Assembly: GCA_030734395.1 (NCBI GenBank)
Contig: JAUZTG010000041.1
Span: 1,302,001-1,366,000 of the forward strand
From: Sarocladium kiliense
Lineage: Eukaryota > Ascomycota > Sordariomycetes > Hypocreales > Sarocladiaceae
Direction of reading: 5' to 3'
DNA: 64,000 bases
In this document: positions 35,015 to 45,481 of the stretch, piece after piece
Numbering within the stretch: position 1 is the first letter of the stretch
How the letters are laid out: every line of letters starts with the position of its first letter
The notes under the pieces: model-generated
Seen by the model: the letters and a program-made list of their open reading frames with translations, nothing else
What the model was told of the DNA's origin: nothing
The model's database searches: none
Program-made: the position numbers and the translations under genes

Positions 35015-36579
35015 ATGAAACAACGAAACACAGCCATGGCCAATCTGGCGATGGCCTTCTGGCTCTTGGCTGCTATGCTGCCTTGTTTGACTCTTGCTCT
35101 GCAGGTCACTCCAGGGTCGCCATGTGCCGACTTCTGTATAGACGAGAAGACCCTTGATCAATCAGATCCAAAGTCTTCCAACACCGATGGCGATGATATC
35201 GTATGCAATGACTTTGAGTTCTCCAGCGACAATGCGGGCAAGAAATTCCAGCGCTGCATGACCTGCCTCCAGGGCAGTGACTTTGTCAAAGGCTCGGAGA
35301 GCGATCTCGACTGGTTCTTGTGTACGTCGTGCCGCCGGTTTACACACCAATTCCGATCCGACCTGGAAACGAAGCAATGTACTGACACAACCATGTTTTT
35401 CATCATTTCTTTAGACAATCTCAGATACTCGTTCGATTACTGCGTCTTTGGCGACATGCAAGCCTCCGATGTAGACTCCAATCCCTGCGCCACTTCCGAA
35501 GGTTGTGGGCGCCTCACCGATGCTCTACGCGACGACATGATCAACTCAACCGATAGATCGCAGTACGGCTACTGTGAAGCCGATCATCAGGCCATCCACG
35601 GTGAGGGGTTCGACAAATGCCTCTCCTGCGTCTCGGCTGAGGCAACCCACTCATACATCTCCAACTGTAAGAAACAATATCCGGACCCAACCAAGCGTCG
35701 TGCTTCTTCTGACATTGCTTCCTATGTATAGTCCTCGTTGCCTTAGCTATTGGCTGTGACCAACGACCAGCACCAGGAGGCCTCCTCGGGCTCAACGAAA
35801 CGGTCTTCACCAAAAACACCATCCAAGCCATCAACCCATCCGAGCTCGACCCCAACAATGCCCAAAGCTCAGGACTGCTCCTCCCCACCACCGTTATCGT
35901 CGGCATCTCCGTCGGCGGACTTGTCGTCGTTCTCCTGGGCCTCGGCTGCGGCTACATGCAGTACCGCAAACGGAAGAATCGCCAGCGTGCCTCCGGATGG
36001 TCATTCCGCTGCCAGGCTCGCTCTGGATCACTGCCTTCTCGCGAAATTGATGATGAAGAGGCCAAGAGGGCGAGATTCCATGAGGCTATGGGGGAGAGGA
36101 CATGGACAAGTCCGAGTGAGAGGCATGTCACGGGATTGTTCCCTGCACCGCCAGCATCCACAATGTCAGATCCGAAAGCCACAGCCAAGGAGAGCATGAC
36201 ATCAATCGTGACCAAGTTCCCACCACGTCCCGCCGTCCAAACTTCCGGCCGCAACTTCGCTTCCCCAATCCAGGACGATCACGCAACGCCATCATCAGCC
36301 ACGTCTATCCGCTCGACCAGGCCTCTCCTTCGCAACGACTCCCCTGCGTCGTACTCCGCCAGATCCTTCAGCAATAACTACGGCCAGGCAGTAGCTGTGG
36401 GCAGGAACGGCGGGTCTCCAATGACGGCGCAATCCGGAACGACGGGCTGGGAAGAGCAACAGCGGATGGTGTCGGGTTCGAGGACGCTCACTGGATCTCC
36501 AGTCATGACACGACAGGTCGAGGTGCGGAATTTCTCCACGACTTTCCCGCCTCCTCCTCCTCCTCCTCCGGGCAGATGA
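35015..36579 (+). CDS. Single-pass membrane protein of the fungal 'LPXTG-domain' family, copy B
   Basis: Paralogue of the gene at 19898-21392. Exons 35015-35321, 35415-35666 and 35732-36579, 468 residues. Both introns sit at the same codon and phase as in copy A (inside the codon of the Tyr in WFLYNLRY, and before LVALAIGCDQ). The third exon is 848 nt in both copies although the tails have diverged. A signal peptide (about 1-29, ending LTLA) precedes an ectodomain with LQVTPGSPCADFC, DDIVCNDFEF, AGKKFQRCMTC, WFLYNLRYSFDYCVFG, CATSEGCG and GCDQRPAPGG. A membrane helix at about 240-262 is followed by YRKRKNRQR. The cytoplasmic tail is Ser/Pro-rich and ends in a polyproline run of eight residues encoded by CCT repeats, which could bind SH3 or profilin-type domains. 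Molecular function is unknown. Confidence 0.85.
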
Positions 36580-37006
36580 TTGATGGGCTTGGCGGTGGTA
36601 TACTTAATCACTGTGGGATAGTGAGATATGCTGTCTTAGATGCTCGCATTGCTTTGCAAGTTACGCAGTTGAACGGACGCTCTATGCACAAATCAGGGGA
36701 TAGATACGATATAATTGATACGGCAACCTTGAACAAGCCCACCCCTTGAATTTGGTGAGCCCAATTTTCTTCTCCAGCAGCCTTGTCATCATGAAATACA
36801 AGCTATGTCCATACAAGAGAAGACGTTTCTCCACGATCCTCAATACAATACAAAGAACGAGCATGACGGTTTCCAGCCACTGTCTCCAATCAGACGATCG
36901 GACAACCGAGATTCTAGAAGAAGTCAAGCATGAAACCGCGATCAAAAGACATGAGATGACCAAGCAGTATGCATCTCCTTCGTTTCAACAGCCGAATCCG
37001 TAACGC
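36580..37006. other. Convergent spacer
   Basis: 427 bp between the stop codons of the copy-B membrane gene and SAC3. It is moderately AT-rich and probably holds both 3' ends. No gene was seen. Confidence 0.5.
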
Positions 37007-40000
37007 CTATGATATGCTTCCCTCCCATGGTGTCGTCCCTCGGCTGCCAGCCTCGCTTTGCAACCGCTCGTTCTGTTCCCTGAACCACGCGCTGCCCTCC
37101 TCCATTTCCATTCGCAAGGCCCTCAGCTCGCTGAGGACCTGTTCCGCGCCGCTCATGATACGTTTATGAGAGCTTCCCCGGTGTGACTCAATTCCTGAGC
37201 GCCTCCTCTCGTTCTCTTCATCCTCTTCGCTTCGTTTTCGCTTTGTGGGTGAACCTGCTTCGTTGAGCGTACGTGGAATAGGCGTGGACCTCGGAGGTGG
37301 CATCGCGAAGCTATCGGCGAGTCCACTATCGCCGATGGAAGCTCTTCGCGATGAGCTCCGGGAAGAGCCTAAGCCTAGAGAGCCGAGTTCTTTGTACTGC
37401 TTTCCACCGTACAATACTTCATTCGCGAGGCTCTCCGGCATCGCAGTCCCATCCGGCATCTGAGTGATCCCCATCGCTTTGAGTCTCCATCGCTCAGAGA
37501 CTCTACTCTTCCGGCTAGACGCCTCAGGTTCAGCACTGCTCCTTGCAGATGCTGACATTGGTGGCAGAGAGCGGCGAAAGCTTGCTGGACTCCCTCCAAG
37601 GAGCTCCTCGCGGAGAGCTCGCGTCTTTGATCCACCGCGTATCGCTGAACTAGTTCCGGAACCAGAGCGAGACCTCATACTCTGTCGATCGTTGACGGAA
37701 CCATCTATCGATGGGCTAACCTCGCGACGCACAATATCGGCAATAGCCTCGCGTTCGTTTGCGATGCCTGAGAGAACACCGGACTCCAATAAGGCCGCCT
37801 CTGCTTCTCGTCGGTGGATCTTCTTGTTCTTCAGGAGGTGCATCAGCTCCTCGGGCCGGTTCAGACTCGCGGTATGAGCTTGCTCCTTCGTGGCTCGGTG
37901 CATAGCTTTCTTTCGGGCTTCCCTTTCGGCAGCACGCTGTTGTTCGTAGAATTTGCGTGCTTGGTCCCTGGCTTGACGACGCACGGTGCGGAGTCTCTTC
38001 TCGCGTGCGAGCTCCTTCCAGCGGTAGAAGTATCTCATGGAAAGGCTGTACGCACGGTAAGCGTCGGCTTCAGCAATCAGACTCGCTTCCTCCTCCCGTT
38101 TACGCTGCTCCTCCTGTTCCAGGTAGAAGCTGTCGTACACCTTTGACAGCATGTCTTCAACTATATATGCCTGGAATTCATCCAACAAACCTTGGTCTCC
38201 AAGGAGGAACCATTGGGTGAAATCCCCCATGAGGTCCCGAGGCGGGTCGAGCTTTGACGGTTGAGCTTGGGCGGTTGACAGGGGCGGTGCGGGAAGAAGT
38301 CCATTGGAAAGACCGGAGCCTTGCCCTGGGATTGATGAACTCTGGGCTGGGGTTTTGCTGCCCGCGGGTGTGGAGCTTGGGCTGCCGAGCTTGCTGCTGA
38401 TGAGAGAAGGCGTTGCCTGACTGGACGGGGCCGATGCCGTCTTGCCAGGCACGGATTCGAAAGTGTTACTGGTAAAAGGACTTGGAGCGGGCTGCTGACC
38501 AGACAGTCCGTTGTTAAATGTCGCAGACGATGGGCTAGCAGTTGATGGAGATGTGAAAACCAGTTTCGGAGGCTCGGTCTGCGGCTTGAACGTCTCAGTC
38601 TGGGAGGAGGCTGGCTGAGTATGGGGATTAGACGCTGGTGCTGCCGATGCGAAGGGCGACGGAGAAGTGCTGGCCGCGGTCTGGCTCGGGGCGAAGAGAC
38701 CGGTGGGTCCTGCTGGCTTCTTCGTCTCAGCTGGGGTCTCTTTTTGCCCAGCATCAGGCGACGTTGCAAATGGGCTGGAGCCCTGCACCTGGCTGGGTTG
38801 GATACTTGTCGGTTTGGATTCAAACGAAAAAGGTGTTGCCGTGGGTTGCGTAGAGGCGTTCTTCGATGGCGGCTCGGGTTGTTTGGTGAAAGAGGAGAAG
38901 GGGTTCGCGGCTGATGAAGGTGTTTGTGAGATGAAGGAAAGTGGTGGCTTCGATTGAGTTGTGGCCAAGGGGTTGCCAGAAGGGTTTGTCGCAAATGGCG
39001 AGGCTATTGTTTAACACAGGATTAGTTATCATATTAAGCTGAAGGTGCTGAGTATGGCCAAGTTGGAATGGGTAGCAAGAGTTACTCCAAGAGGATCCGA
39101 AACTGATTGGCAGGGTTATAAGCAATGAGCCCTCACCTTTAGAAGGAGCAAAGATGCTTTGCGGTGCAGTAGAAGAGGGCTCAATAGAGGGAGCAGCAGG
39201 CTTGCTGAAAGTCGAGAATGGAGAGGCTTGAGGTGGTTTGTCTTCAACAAACAGGCCGTCCTCTTGAATCGGTTTTTGTACAGCACTTTGTGCAGCACGT
39301 GGATCTTCGAATGTGGACTCGTGGATGATTTCAGGCAGTGACCTTGAGCCTCGCTTCTTCTCCACCAAAGATTGGGAGAATTGGTGTGATAGCCTTGGGT
39401 GTGAAAGTGCATGTCGGCTGTTGAGAACCAGGTATTGTCGCGAAACATCGTGAGGATACTCCGGATCCTGAGCCCATTCGAGATCATGCAGTTCCGCAAA
39501 CGCCACAGCCTCTTGAATAGTGTCAAATCTGAGGAACCGGTTCAGTTCCGCGGCAGTGACGTCCTTAGCTGTGTCTTTCGGCCGGGCTAAACTCCTCTTG
39601 ACGGCACTCAAAATCGATCTGCGAATGTGAGGGAAGTGGCATTCTGCGAAACAGGCCATTGTGTATGAAACGCTGGGGTCCTCAACAATCTTGAAATACG
39701 TTAAAAATGCGCTTGCAGCTGCGAGGGATGGCGCATCCTTGAGCGGACCATGGAAATCCTGGGTGGTCTGCATGGCCTCAACAAGCGACACTGCCGTTCG
39801 GATGACATCGTGGTCTTTCCAAAGGGTTGGCCGCCATTGTCGTTGAAGTGTCTCGATGATGTTGGAGTCTCTTCCATGGAAGATGAGGTAGTACGCTCGA
39901 AATTCGGGTTCGTTCTCGCAAATGATGCCCTGCTCGTTACAATCATCATAAACATCGCGTAGAGAGAGCAATGCCTTGCCGAGCTGTTCCAGTTCTTGCT

Positions 40001-41126
40001 GCTCCACGAAGTCTGCAGGTGCCTTGCCCTCCTGCGAGAGTAGATGCAACGATGTCACATGAAATCTTGCCGTGTTTTCGAGAACATAAACTTGAGTCTT
40101 CAACTCCTCAGGAGTAAGTGATGAGAAGAATGTGAAGTCTCGTCTAATTGCTCGTGTCCGGTCCCACAGGAAGCCATGTAAGCCGGGCAGATTGCTATCG
40201 TCCTGCAAAAGGTCGTCGATCAGGTAGTCGAATGTCCTTCGCAAGGCTGATATTGACCGGACATCCATCGGCAACGGCGCTTCTTGTCCAGCAGCAGACC
40301 TGGCAAGCTTCTTTACCATTCGACTGGGGATAGGGAAGGTTGTCGCGGAGTCTTTCTCGGGCTGATGGATATCGATCTCAGTGATTCGCGTAATCTGCTC
40401 GTACTGGGGACACATATCCTCGCAGATTCCTTTGAAGTCGATGGCGTCGGAGAGGTTTTTTCTTTGCTCTGGATCATCGATAAGGCCAGCCTTTGTCAAA
40501 GAAGCGCGGACTTTGGACCGGTACGCCTCGTACTTCTCCCGGAACTTGGCCATCTCGCCCTTGTTGCCCGGGTTGCCAGGTTGGGAAGGCCATGATGGTG
40601 GGTTGATGTTGTCGTTCCTCAATTGCTGGTACACCTTCTTTGCGAGAGGGTCATTCGATTGTTTCGGGCGTTGCGCGTTGAGATCTGCGGAGCCAGCGCG
40701 TGGCGGTGTAGAACGTGCCGTACTCGAGGGGCCAAAGCTACCACCTACAAACCCACCACCGGGCTTTGGAGCTTGACCAGAAGGTTGTGGGGTGCCAGAA
40801 GTGCCTGCGAAGGGGTTCTTCTTGGAAGCATTCTGCTGGAACCCTGTGCTGGCTGGGAGTCCTGCCGCATGGCTGGCAGGTGCTGCAGCACTCGCAAAAG
40901 GGTTCCTTGGCGCTTGTGTTGCGTTCGCATCGCCATTCGCGTCGAAGGGAGAGCCCTGCCTGGGCTGGCTGTTGAAGGAATTAATGGCGTCGCCGCTGGC
41001 AGCGAAGGGGTTCGTCTTGGTGGGAGCTGAGTTGGTCGCGAAAGGATTGAACGGCGACGGACGTTGCGTCGTCTGGCCGGAAGCCGAAAACATTTGGATC
41101 GATGATGCGACCGGAGCCGCAATCAT
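37007..41126 (-). CDS. SAC3: Nuclear mRNA export factor Sac3 (GANP/MCM3AP family), TREX-2 scaffold
   Basis: Scaffold of the TREX-2 complex at the nuclear pore, linking transcription to mRNA export. Minus-strand exons 41126-39137 and 39003-37007, 1328 residues (yeast 1301). The 133-nt intron has donor GTGAGG, an ACTAAT branch and acceptor AATAG. It joins APSK to ASPFATNP. The N-terminal ~180 residues carry repeated NPF(A) motifs resembling nucleoporin repeats, as expected for the part contacting the export receptor. The SAC3/GANP domain (about 225-560) contains GICEDMCPQYEQ, RALRRTF-like SALRRTFDYLID, FLWDRTRAIRRDF and FRAYYLIFHG. The middle is Ser/Pro-rich with more NPF and FSSF motifs. A helical, basic stretch (about 930-1050, RKREEEASLIAEADAYR and RREAEAALLESG) probably corresponds to the Cdc31/Sus1-binding CID region. 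A start 11 codons downstream (MFSASGQ) is equally possible. Confidence 0.93.
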
Positions 41127-41838
41127 CTACTTGATAAGAGGCGCATGAGTTGGAGAAGGTCCGTCGCGCGGCCGTCGCGTCGGAAGATGAGAGAACTGGT
41201 CGGTGGTTGGAGCTGTCGAACAAAGGATGGCTGGCTGGCTGGCTGGTGACTGTGCAGCAAAGCACAAAGAGCTCCAGCGCCAATCAAGGCTGCGATGCCC
41301 ACCCGAGCTAGCGTACCTCAGCCCGGGGCGCGTTAAAGGGAGTCACGTGACTATCTTTGAGCTGAGCTGAGCTTGGCTGAGGGGCGTAGTCGGCGGACGC
41401 CGATCAATCACATGAGAAGCATTGGCTACAGGTTCCAGTATGTTATATCGAGGTGATCGTCAGTCGCAGCTGGAGTATACATTGCGTGGCTTCCTGAAGT
41501 GAAAGCAAGTCTTCCTTACCCAGCCAAGGTTCACGATAACCTCACGACCCACCTTCACCATCACTGTCCACCACCAGCTCATCAGACCTCCAAGTCCATT
41601 ATAGCACTTTCATTTGCATTCCTGGCCGCCGTTACTGTCGCAGCTATGATCTGCACTCTACCATCAGTAAGCCCCGACGCATTAGTGGCCGATCGTAAGC
41701 AGGAGTGGAACCGAACAGACCAGCTTGGCAGGATTGAACATGAGAAGGTCTGTCTACACGCCAAGTCAAATAGTTTACGATGATCTTCCCTTCCTCCATA
41801 TCTTCTTCGTTTCAATCGCACTTAGGACGACGGTGAGC
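41127..41838. promoter_or_regulatory. Divergent promoter region of SAC3 and the cytochrome P450 gene
   Basis: 712 bp between two opposed start codons. It contains a GGCT tetranucleotide repeat (41229-41246) and a perfect 12-bp palindrome with a CACGTG core (41341-41352). Confidence 0.55.
41341..41352. promoter_or_regulatory. CACGTG palindrome (E-box type bHLH site)
   Basis: AGTCACGTGACT is its own reverse complement over 12 bp. TCACGTG is the known core for fungal Cbf1/CpcA-region bHLH factors and related proteins. It lies about 215 bp before the SAC3 start and about 490 bp before the P450 start. Binding is inferred. Confidence 0.5.
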
Positions 41839-43456
41839 ATGTTGCTTTTTCCGCTGCTAGTATCTCTTGTCGCGTTTGTGGCTGCCTATCGGCTCTATGT
41901 GACTTGCACTCAGCGCCTCAAAGCGCGACAACATGGATGCGAGCCCGCCGTCCGATACAAACACAAAGATCCCATTTTTGGATTGGATATCTTTCTTCGA
42001 ACCGGAGATGCCATCTCCAAGAACCGCTTCCTTGTCGAGCACCAGCACCGCTACGATACCTACGGGCACACCTTTGAGGCTCTGAACTTCGGCTCTCGTG
42101 CCATCTACTCAATTCACCCGGACAACCTGAGAGCTGTGTTTTCCAAGAATGCTTCAGATTGGGGAGTCCAGCCTCTGCGGCTGCACAATATGCGCCCGTT
42201 CTGTGGTGTTGGCTTTATCACAACCGACGGTGAGATATCGAAAGCATCGCACGACTTGCTCAAGCCGGGATTTCACAAGTCCATCATATCGGACTTTGCG
42301 CCCCTCGAGAAACACCTCTATCTGATGTTTGACAAATTCCCCAAAAATGGCTCCAAGTTTGACATCCAGCCTCTCATCCTGGACCTCGTAAGTCTCGATA
42401 CTTGTCGTCAATGTGGTCGAGGGCTAACAACCACATCAGTACCTTGATTTGAACACTCTCTTCTTGTTTGGCGAACCTATCGGCATGCTCTCTGGAACTC
42501 GTCCTGCTCACGCAAAGGGATTTCTAGACGCCTTTCGGGACGGATTCAACGGCTGTGGTCTACGCATCGCATTAGGTCCACTCAATTTCCTCATGCCCAA
42601 GGGTTCCTGGCTCAAAGCATGTGCAAAGGTCCACGAATTCGCTGACGTTTACGTCGAGAGAGCCATGGCATATAGAGAAGAGTCTGACAAGCTCGAGCAC
42701 AAGAAAAGTCACGCAGATGAACGGACCCTTGTCGTGAACATGGTCCAGCATACATCAGATCGCACAGTCTTGCGGAACCAGATGGTGCAGGCTATGATGG
42801 CGGCCACAGAGACAACTGCGTCTCTGGTCGTCCATGTCATCCGCAATCTGGCGATGCACCCTGAAGTATTTGAACGCGTTCGTACCGATGTGCTGTCTTT
42901 GGGGGATGATGCCTTATCATTCGAAACTCTACCGCGCATCAGGTCATTACAGAACGTCATCAATGAAAGTGTGTCTTCCCCCTCCCAACATAGTTCGACG
43001 GCCACAAAGCATGGCTAACTCGTCTCAGCTCTCCGACTTTACCCTGTGTTCCCACAGAACAACCGTGTCGCTTTGAAAGATACCGTTCTGCCAACTGGAG
43101 GAGGCCGAGATGGCACAGCTTCAATCTTCGCTCCGGCCGGAACTCTGTTCGACACCAGCTTCTCCACGCTCCATCGAGACACCAAAGTATGGGGTCCCGA
43201 CGCACATGAATTCCGTCCCTCTCGCTGGGAGGAGGGGTTTGGCCCGCCGCCGTTCACGTTCATGCCCTTCGGGGCTGGACCTCGACAATGCCTCGCCCAA
43301 CAAAAAGCGGCAATGGAAACATCTTATATCGTATCACGAATGCTGCAAAAGTTCAGTAAGACCAAGAGCGAGGACGAGAAGCCATATCAGGCGCAGGTTG
43401 CCCTCACAGCAAAAAGTGCACATGGATGTCTAGTTTCGCTCACTTCGGCGGCGTGA
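41839..43456 (+). CDS. Cytochrome P450 monooxygenase (CYP52/CYP539-like)
   Basis: Membrane-anchored haem monooxygenase. Exons 41839-42387, 42440-42968 and 43029-43456, 501 residues. Both introns have good CTAAC branch points. The second sits inside the K-helix, and its removal creates the ExxR motif ETLR (Glu359, Arg362). N-terminal helix about 2-20 (LLFPLLVSLVAFVAAYRLYV), then HKDPIFGLDIFLRTG, typical of the fungal alkane/fatty-acid hydroxylase clan. The I-helix motif is AATETT rather than the AGxDT consensus. The PERF region reads EFRPSRW, and the haem loop is FMPFGAGPRQC with the cysteine ligand at 447. An upstream ATG (41740) would add an odd N-terminus, so 41839 is preferred. Substrate is unknown. 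The N-terminal motifs suggest fatty acid or alkane omega-hydroxylation. No neighbouring secondary-metabolism genes are present. Confidence 0.9.
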
Positions 43457-43770
43457 CATGATGTACGTAACCCGGGCATGTGAGGAGAGATTGCGCAAAA
43501 GAATCACGTTCGACTGTGAAACAAATTGGGAATCGAAGTCAAAAGTAATTCATATATACTGAGCATGGGCTACAGAACCCAGTAAAAGGCATCGTAAGGT
43601 ATCCTATCCATCTCCTTGCCCAAGTTAGCGAAAGATTCGCCCCAACGCCGTCTATTTGCCAACAAGCAGATACGCATCGCAAAAGCATCGTTAAGGAGAC
43701 AGTCTAGCTGTCTTCATCATCCAATCATGAGAAACATCTTTGACACTTCCAGAAGATGTCTGGGAGCAGT
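43457..43770. other. Convergent spacer between P450 and GDH genes
   Basis: 314 bp between two stop codons, expected to hold both 3' untranslated regions. Nothing further was seen. Confidence 0.5.
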
Positions 43771-45481
43771 TTAAAACCAGTCACCCTGCTCGTGCATGGC
43801 CCTGACCACCTTAACAAAGCCAGCGATGTTGCTGCCAGCCACGAGACTGGGCAGCTCGCCGTTGATGGGGGTGATGTATGCCTTGGCGGTCTCGAGACCC
43901 TCGGTGAAGACGTTCTTCATGATGTCCTTGAGCTTCTCGTCGACCCGCTCGGCAGTCCAGGTGAGGCGCTGAGGGAGACAGAGTTAGTTCGACCGTTCTT
44001 CTTACAAGTAGAGTATATTTCCAATGGGATATGGCTTACCTGGCTGTTCTGAGCCATCTCAAGGCCAGAAACGGCGACACCACCGCAGTTGGCAGCCTTT
44101 CCAGGGGCGTACCACGCAGCGTTGTTGTCGCTCTTGCGCCTGTGCTCCTCGAAGACCTCAATAGCCTCAAGTGTGCAACCCATGTTAGAGCCCTCAGCAA
44201 CGGCCATGACGCCAGCCTCGCAAAGAGCCTTGGCCTCGTCACCGCTGACCTCGTTCTGGGTCGCGCAGGGCAGAGCAATGTCGACCTTGCCGACGAGCGT
44301 CCATGGGCGGGCACCCTTGACGTACTCGAGGCCCTTGTTGGAGGAGATGTCGAACTCGGCAAGTGCGCGGCGCTTGACCTTGAGCTCAGCGATGGCGTTG
44401 ACCTGCTCGGCAGTGATGGAGGAGCCGTCCTTGGAGATGATGGCACCCTGGGAGTCGGAGAGAGAGACAACGGTGGCACCGAGCTCAAGAGCCTTGAGAG
44501 CGGCGTATTGAGCGACATTGCCGGAGCCGGAGATGGCGACGCGCTTGCCCTCGAAGGTGCCTCGGCCGGAGTGCTGGAGCATGTGTTGAACGTAGTAGAC
44601 GGTGCCGTAGCCAGTAGCCTCTGTAATAAAAATGTGGTCAGCACATCTCACGATGGCTTCGTGTCAGAATCGATACTTACCAGGACGGATGAAGCTGCCA
44701 CCCCAGCTGGTACCCTTGCCAGTGAGGACACCCTCCCACCTGGCGCGCAACTGCCTGTAGGCACCGAACATGTAACCGATCTCGCGGCCAGAGACACCAA
44801 TATCACCAGCAGGGACATCAGTGTCCTTGCCAATGTGCTTCTGAAGCTCCTTCATGAAAGCCTGGCAGAAGCGGCGAATCTCACTGTCGCTCTTGCCCTT
44901 GGGGTCGAAGTCGGCACCACCCTTACCACCGCCCATGTTGACTGTTGAGGTCAAAGTCAGCTTCACGAGCCAATTCGGTGGATTGATCATGCTTGGAAAG
45001 GGTACAACTTACGGCCAGTCAGGGCATTTTTGAAAATCTGCTCGAATCCGAGGAACTTGAGGCTATTCCCTTTGTCAGCTCATTATTCCGATTGCATTGC
45101 CTAGGCTCAAGCTCCTGAGCCCAGCTGGTGAGAAGATTTCGCCTTACACTGAGAGGTTGACGGTGGGGTGGAAGCGCAGGCCACCCTTGTACGGGCCCAG
45201 AGCCGAGTTGAACTGCACACGGTATCCACGGTTGACTTGGAGCTTGCCGGAGTCGTCTTCCCAGGTGACACGGAATTGAATAACGCGCTCGGGGATAGCA
45301 CAGACCTCGAGGGCGGTGCGGTACTCGGGGTGTTGCTCGAAGAGGGAGCTGTTCTCGAGGGTGCTGGCGAGCTCTGTTTGCAAGACGTCATGGTTAGCCG
45401 CAGAGAAACTCTATACTGGTAGTAGTAGGGCTTACCCTTGTAGGCCTGCTCGAACTCGGGCTCGGTAGGAAGGTTAGACAT
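43771..45481 (-). CDS. gdhA: NADP-specific glutamate dehydrogenase
   Basis: Cytosolic enzyme forming L-glutamate from 2-oxoglutarate, ammonium and NADPH, the main ammonium-assimilating step. Six minus-strand exons: 45481-45436, 45373-45148, 45062-45013, 44941-44681, 44620-44040 and 43968-43771, 453 residues (the fungal norm is 450-460). All five introns are 53-85 nt and restore invariant text: AYK|ELAS, NLSV|LKFLGFEQ, NALTG|LNMGGGKGG, IRPE|ATGYG and NSQ|RLTWTAERVD. Active-site motifs include YKGGLRFHP and GGGKGGADFDPKGKSD. The Rossmann coenzyme loop is ISGSGNVAQYA, followed by SLSDS, the region that selects NADP(H). The C-terminus (GFVKVVRAMHEQGDWF) is standard. Codon bias is strong, with many C-ending codons, consistent with high expression. 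That bias also leaves a 305-codon antisense open frame. Confidence 0.97.

Noticed and set aside
41839..43456. Secondary-metabolite cluster around the cytochrome P450
   Set aside because: Its neighbours are SAC3 and glutamate dehydrogenase. No backbone synthase, transporter or cluster regulator is present, so it is an isolated P450.
44031..44948. 305-codon open frame antisense to the glutamate dehydrogenase gene
   Set aside because: It is a by-product of the strong codon bias of GDH on the other strand. It reads across a GDH intron, its sequence is low-complexity (Ala, Leu, Val, Thr), and antisense frames in GDH genes are a known artefact.
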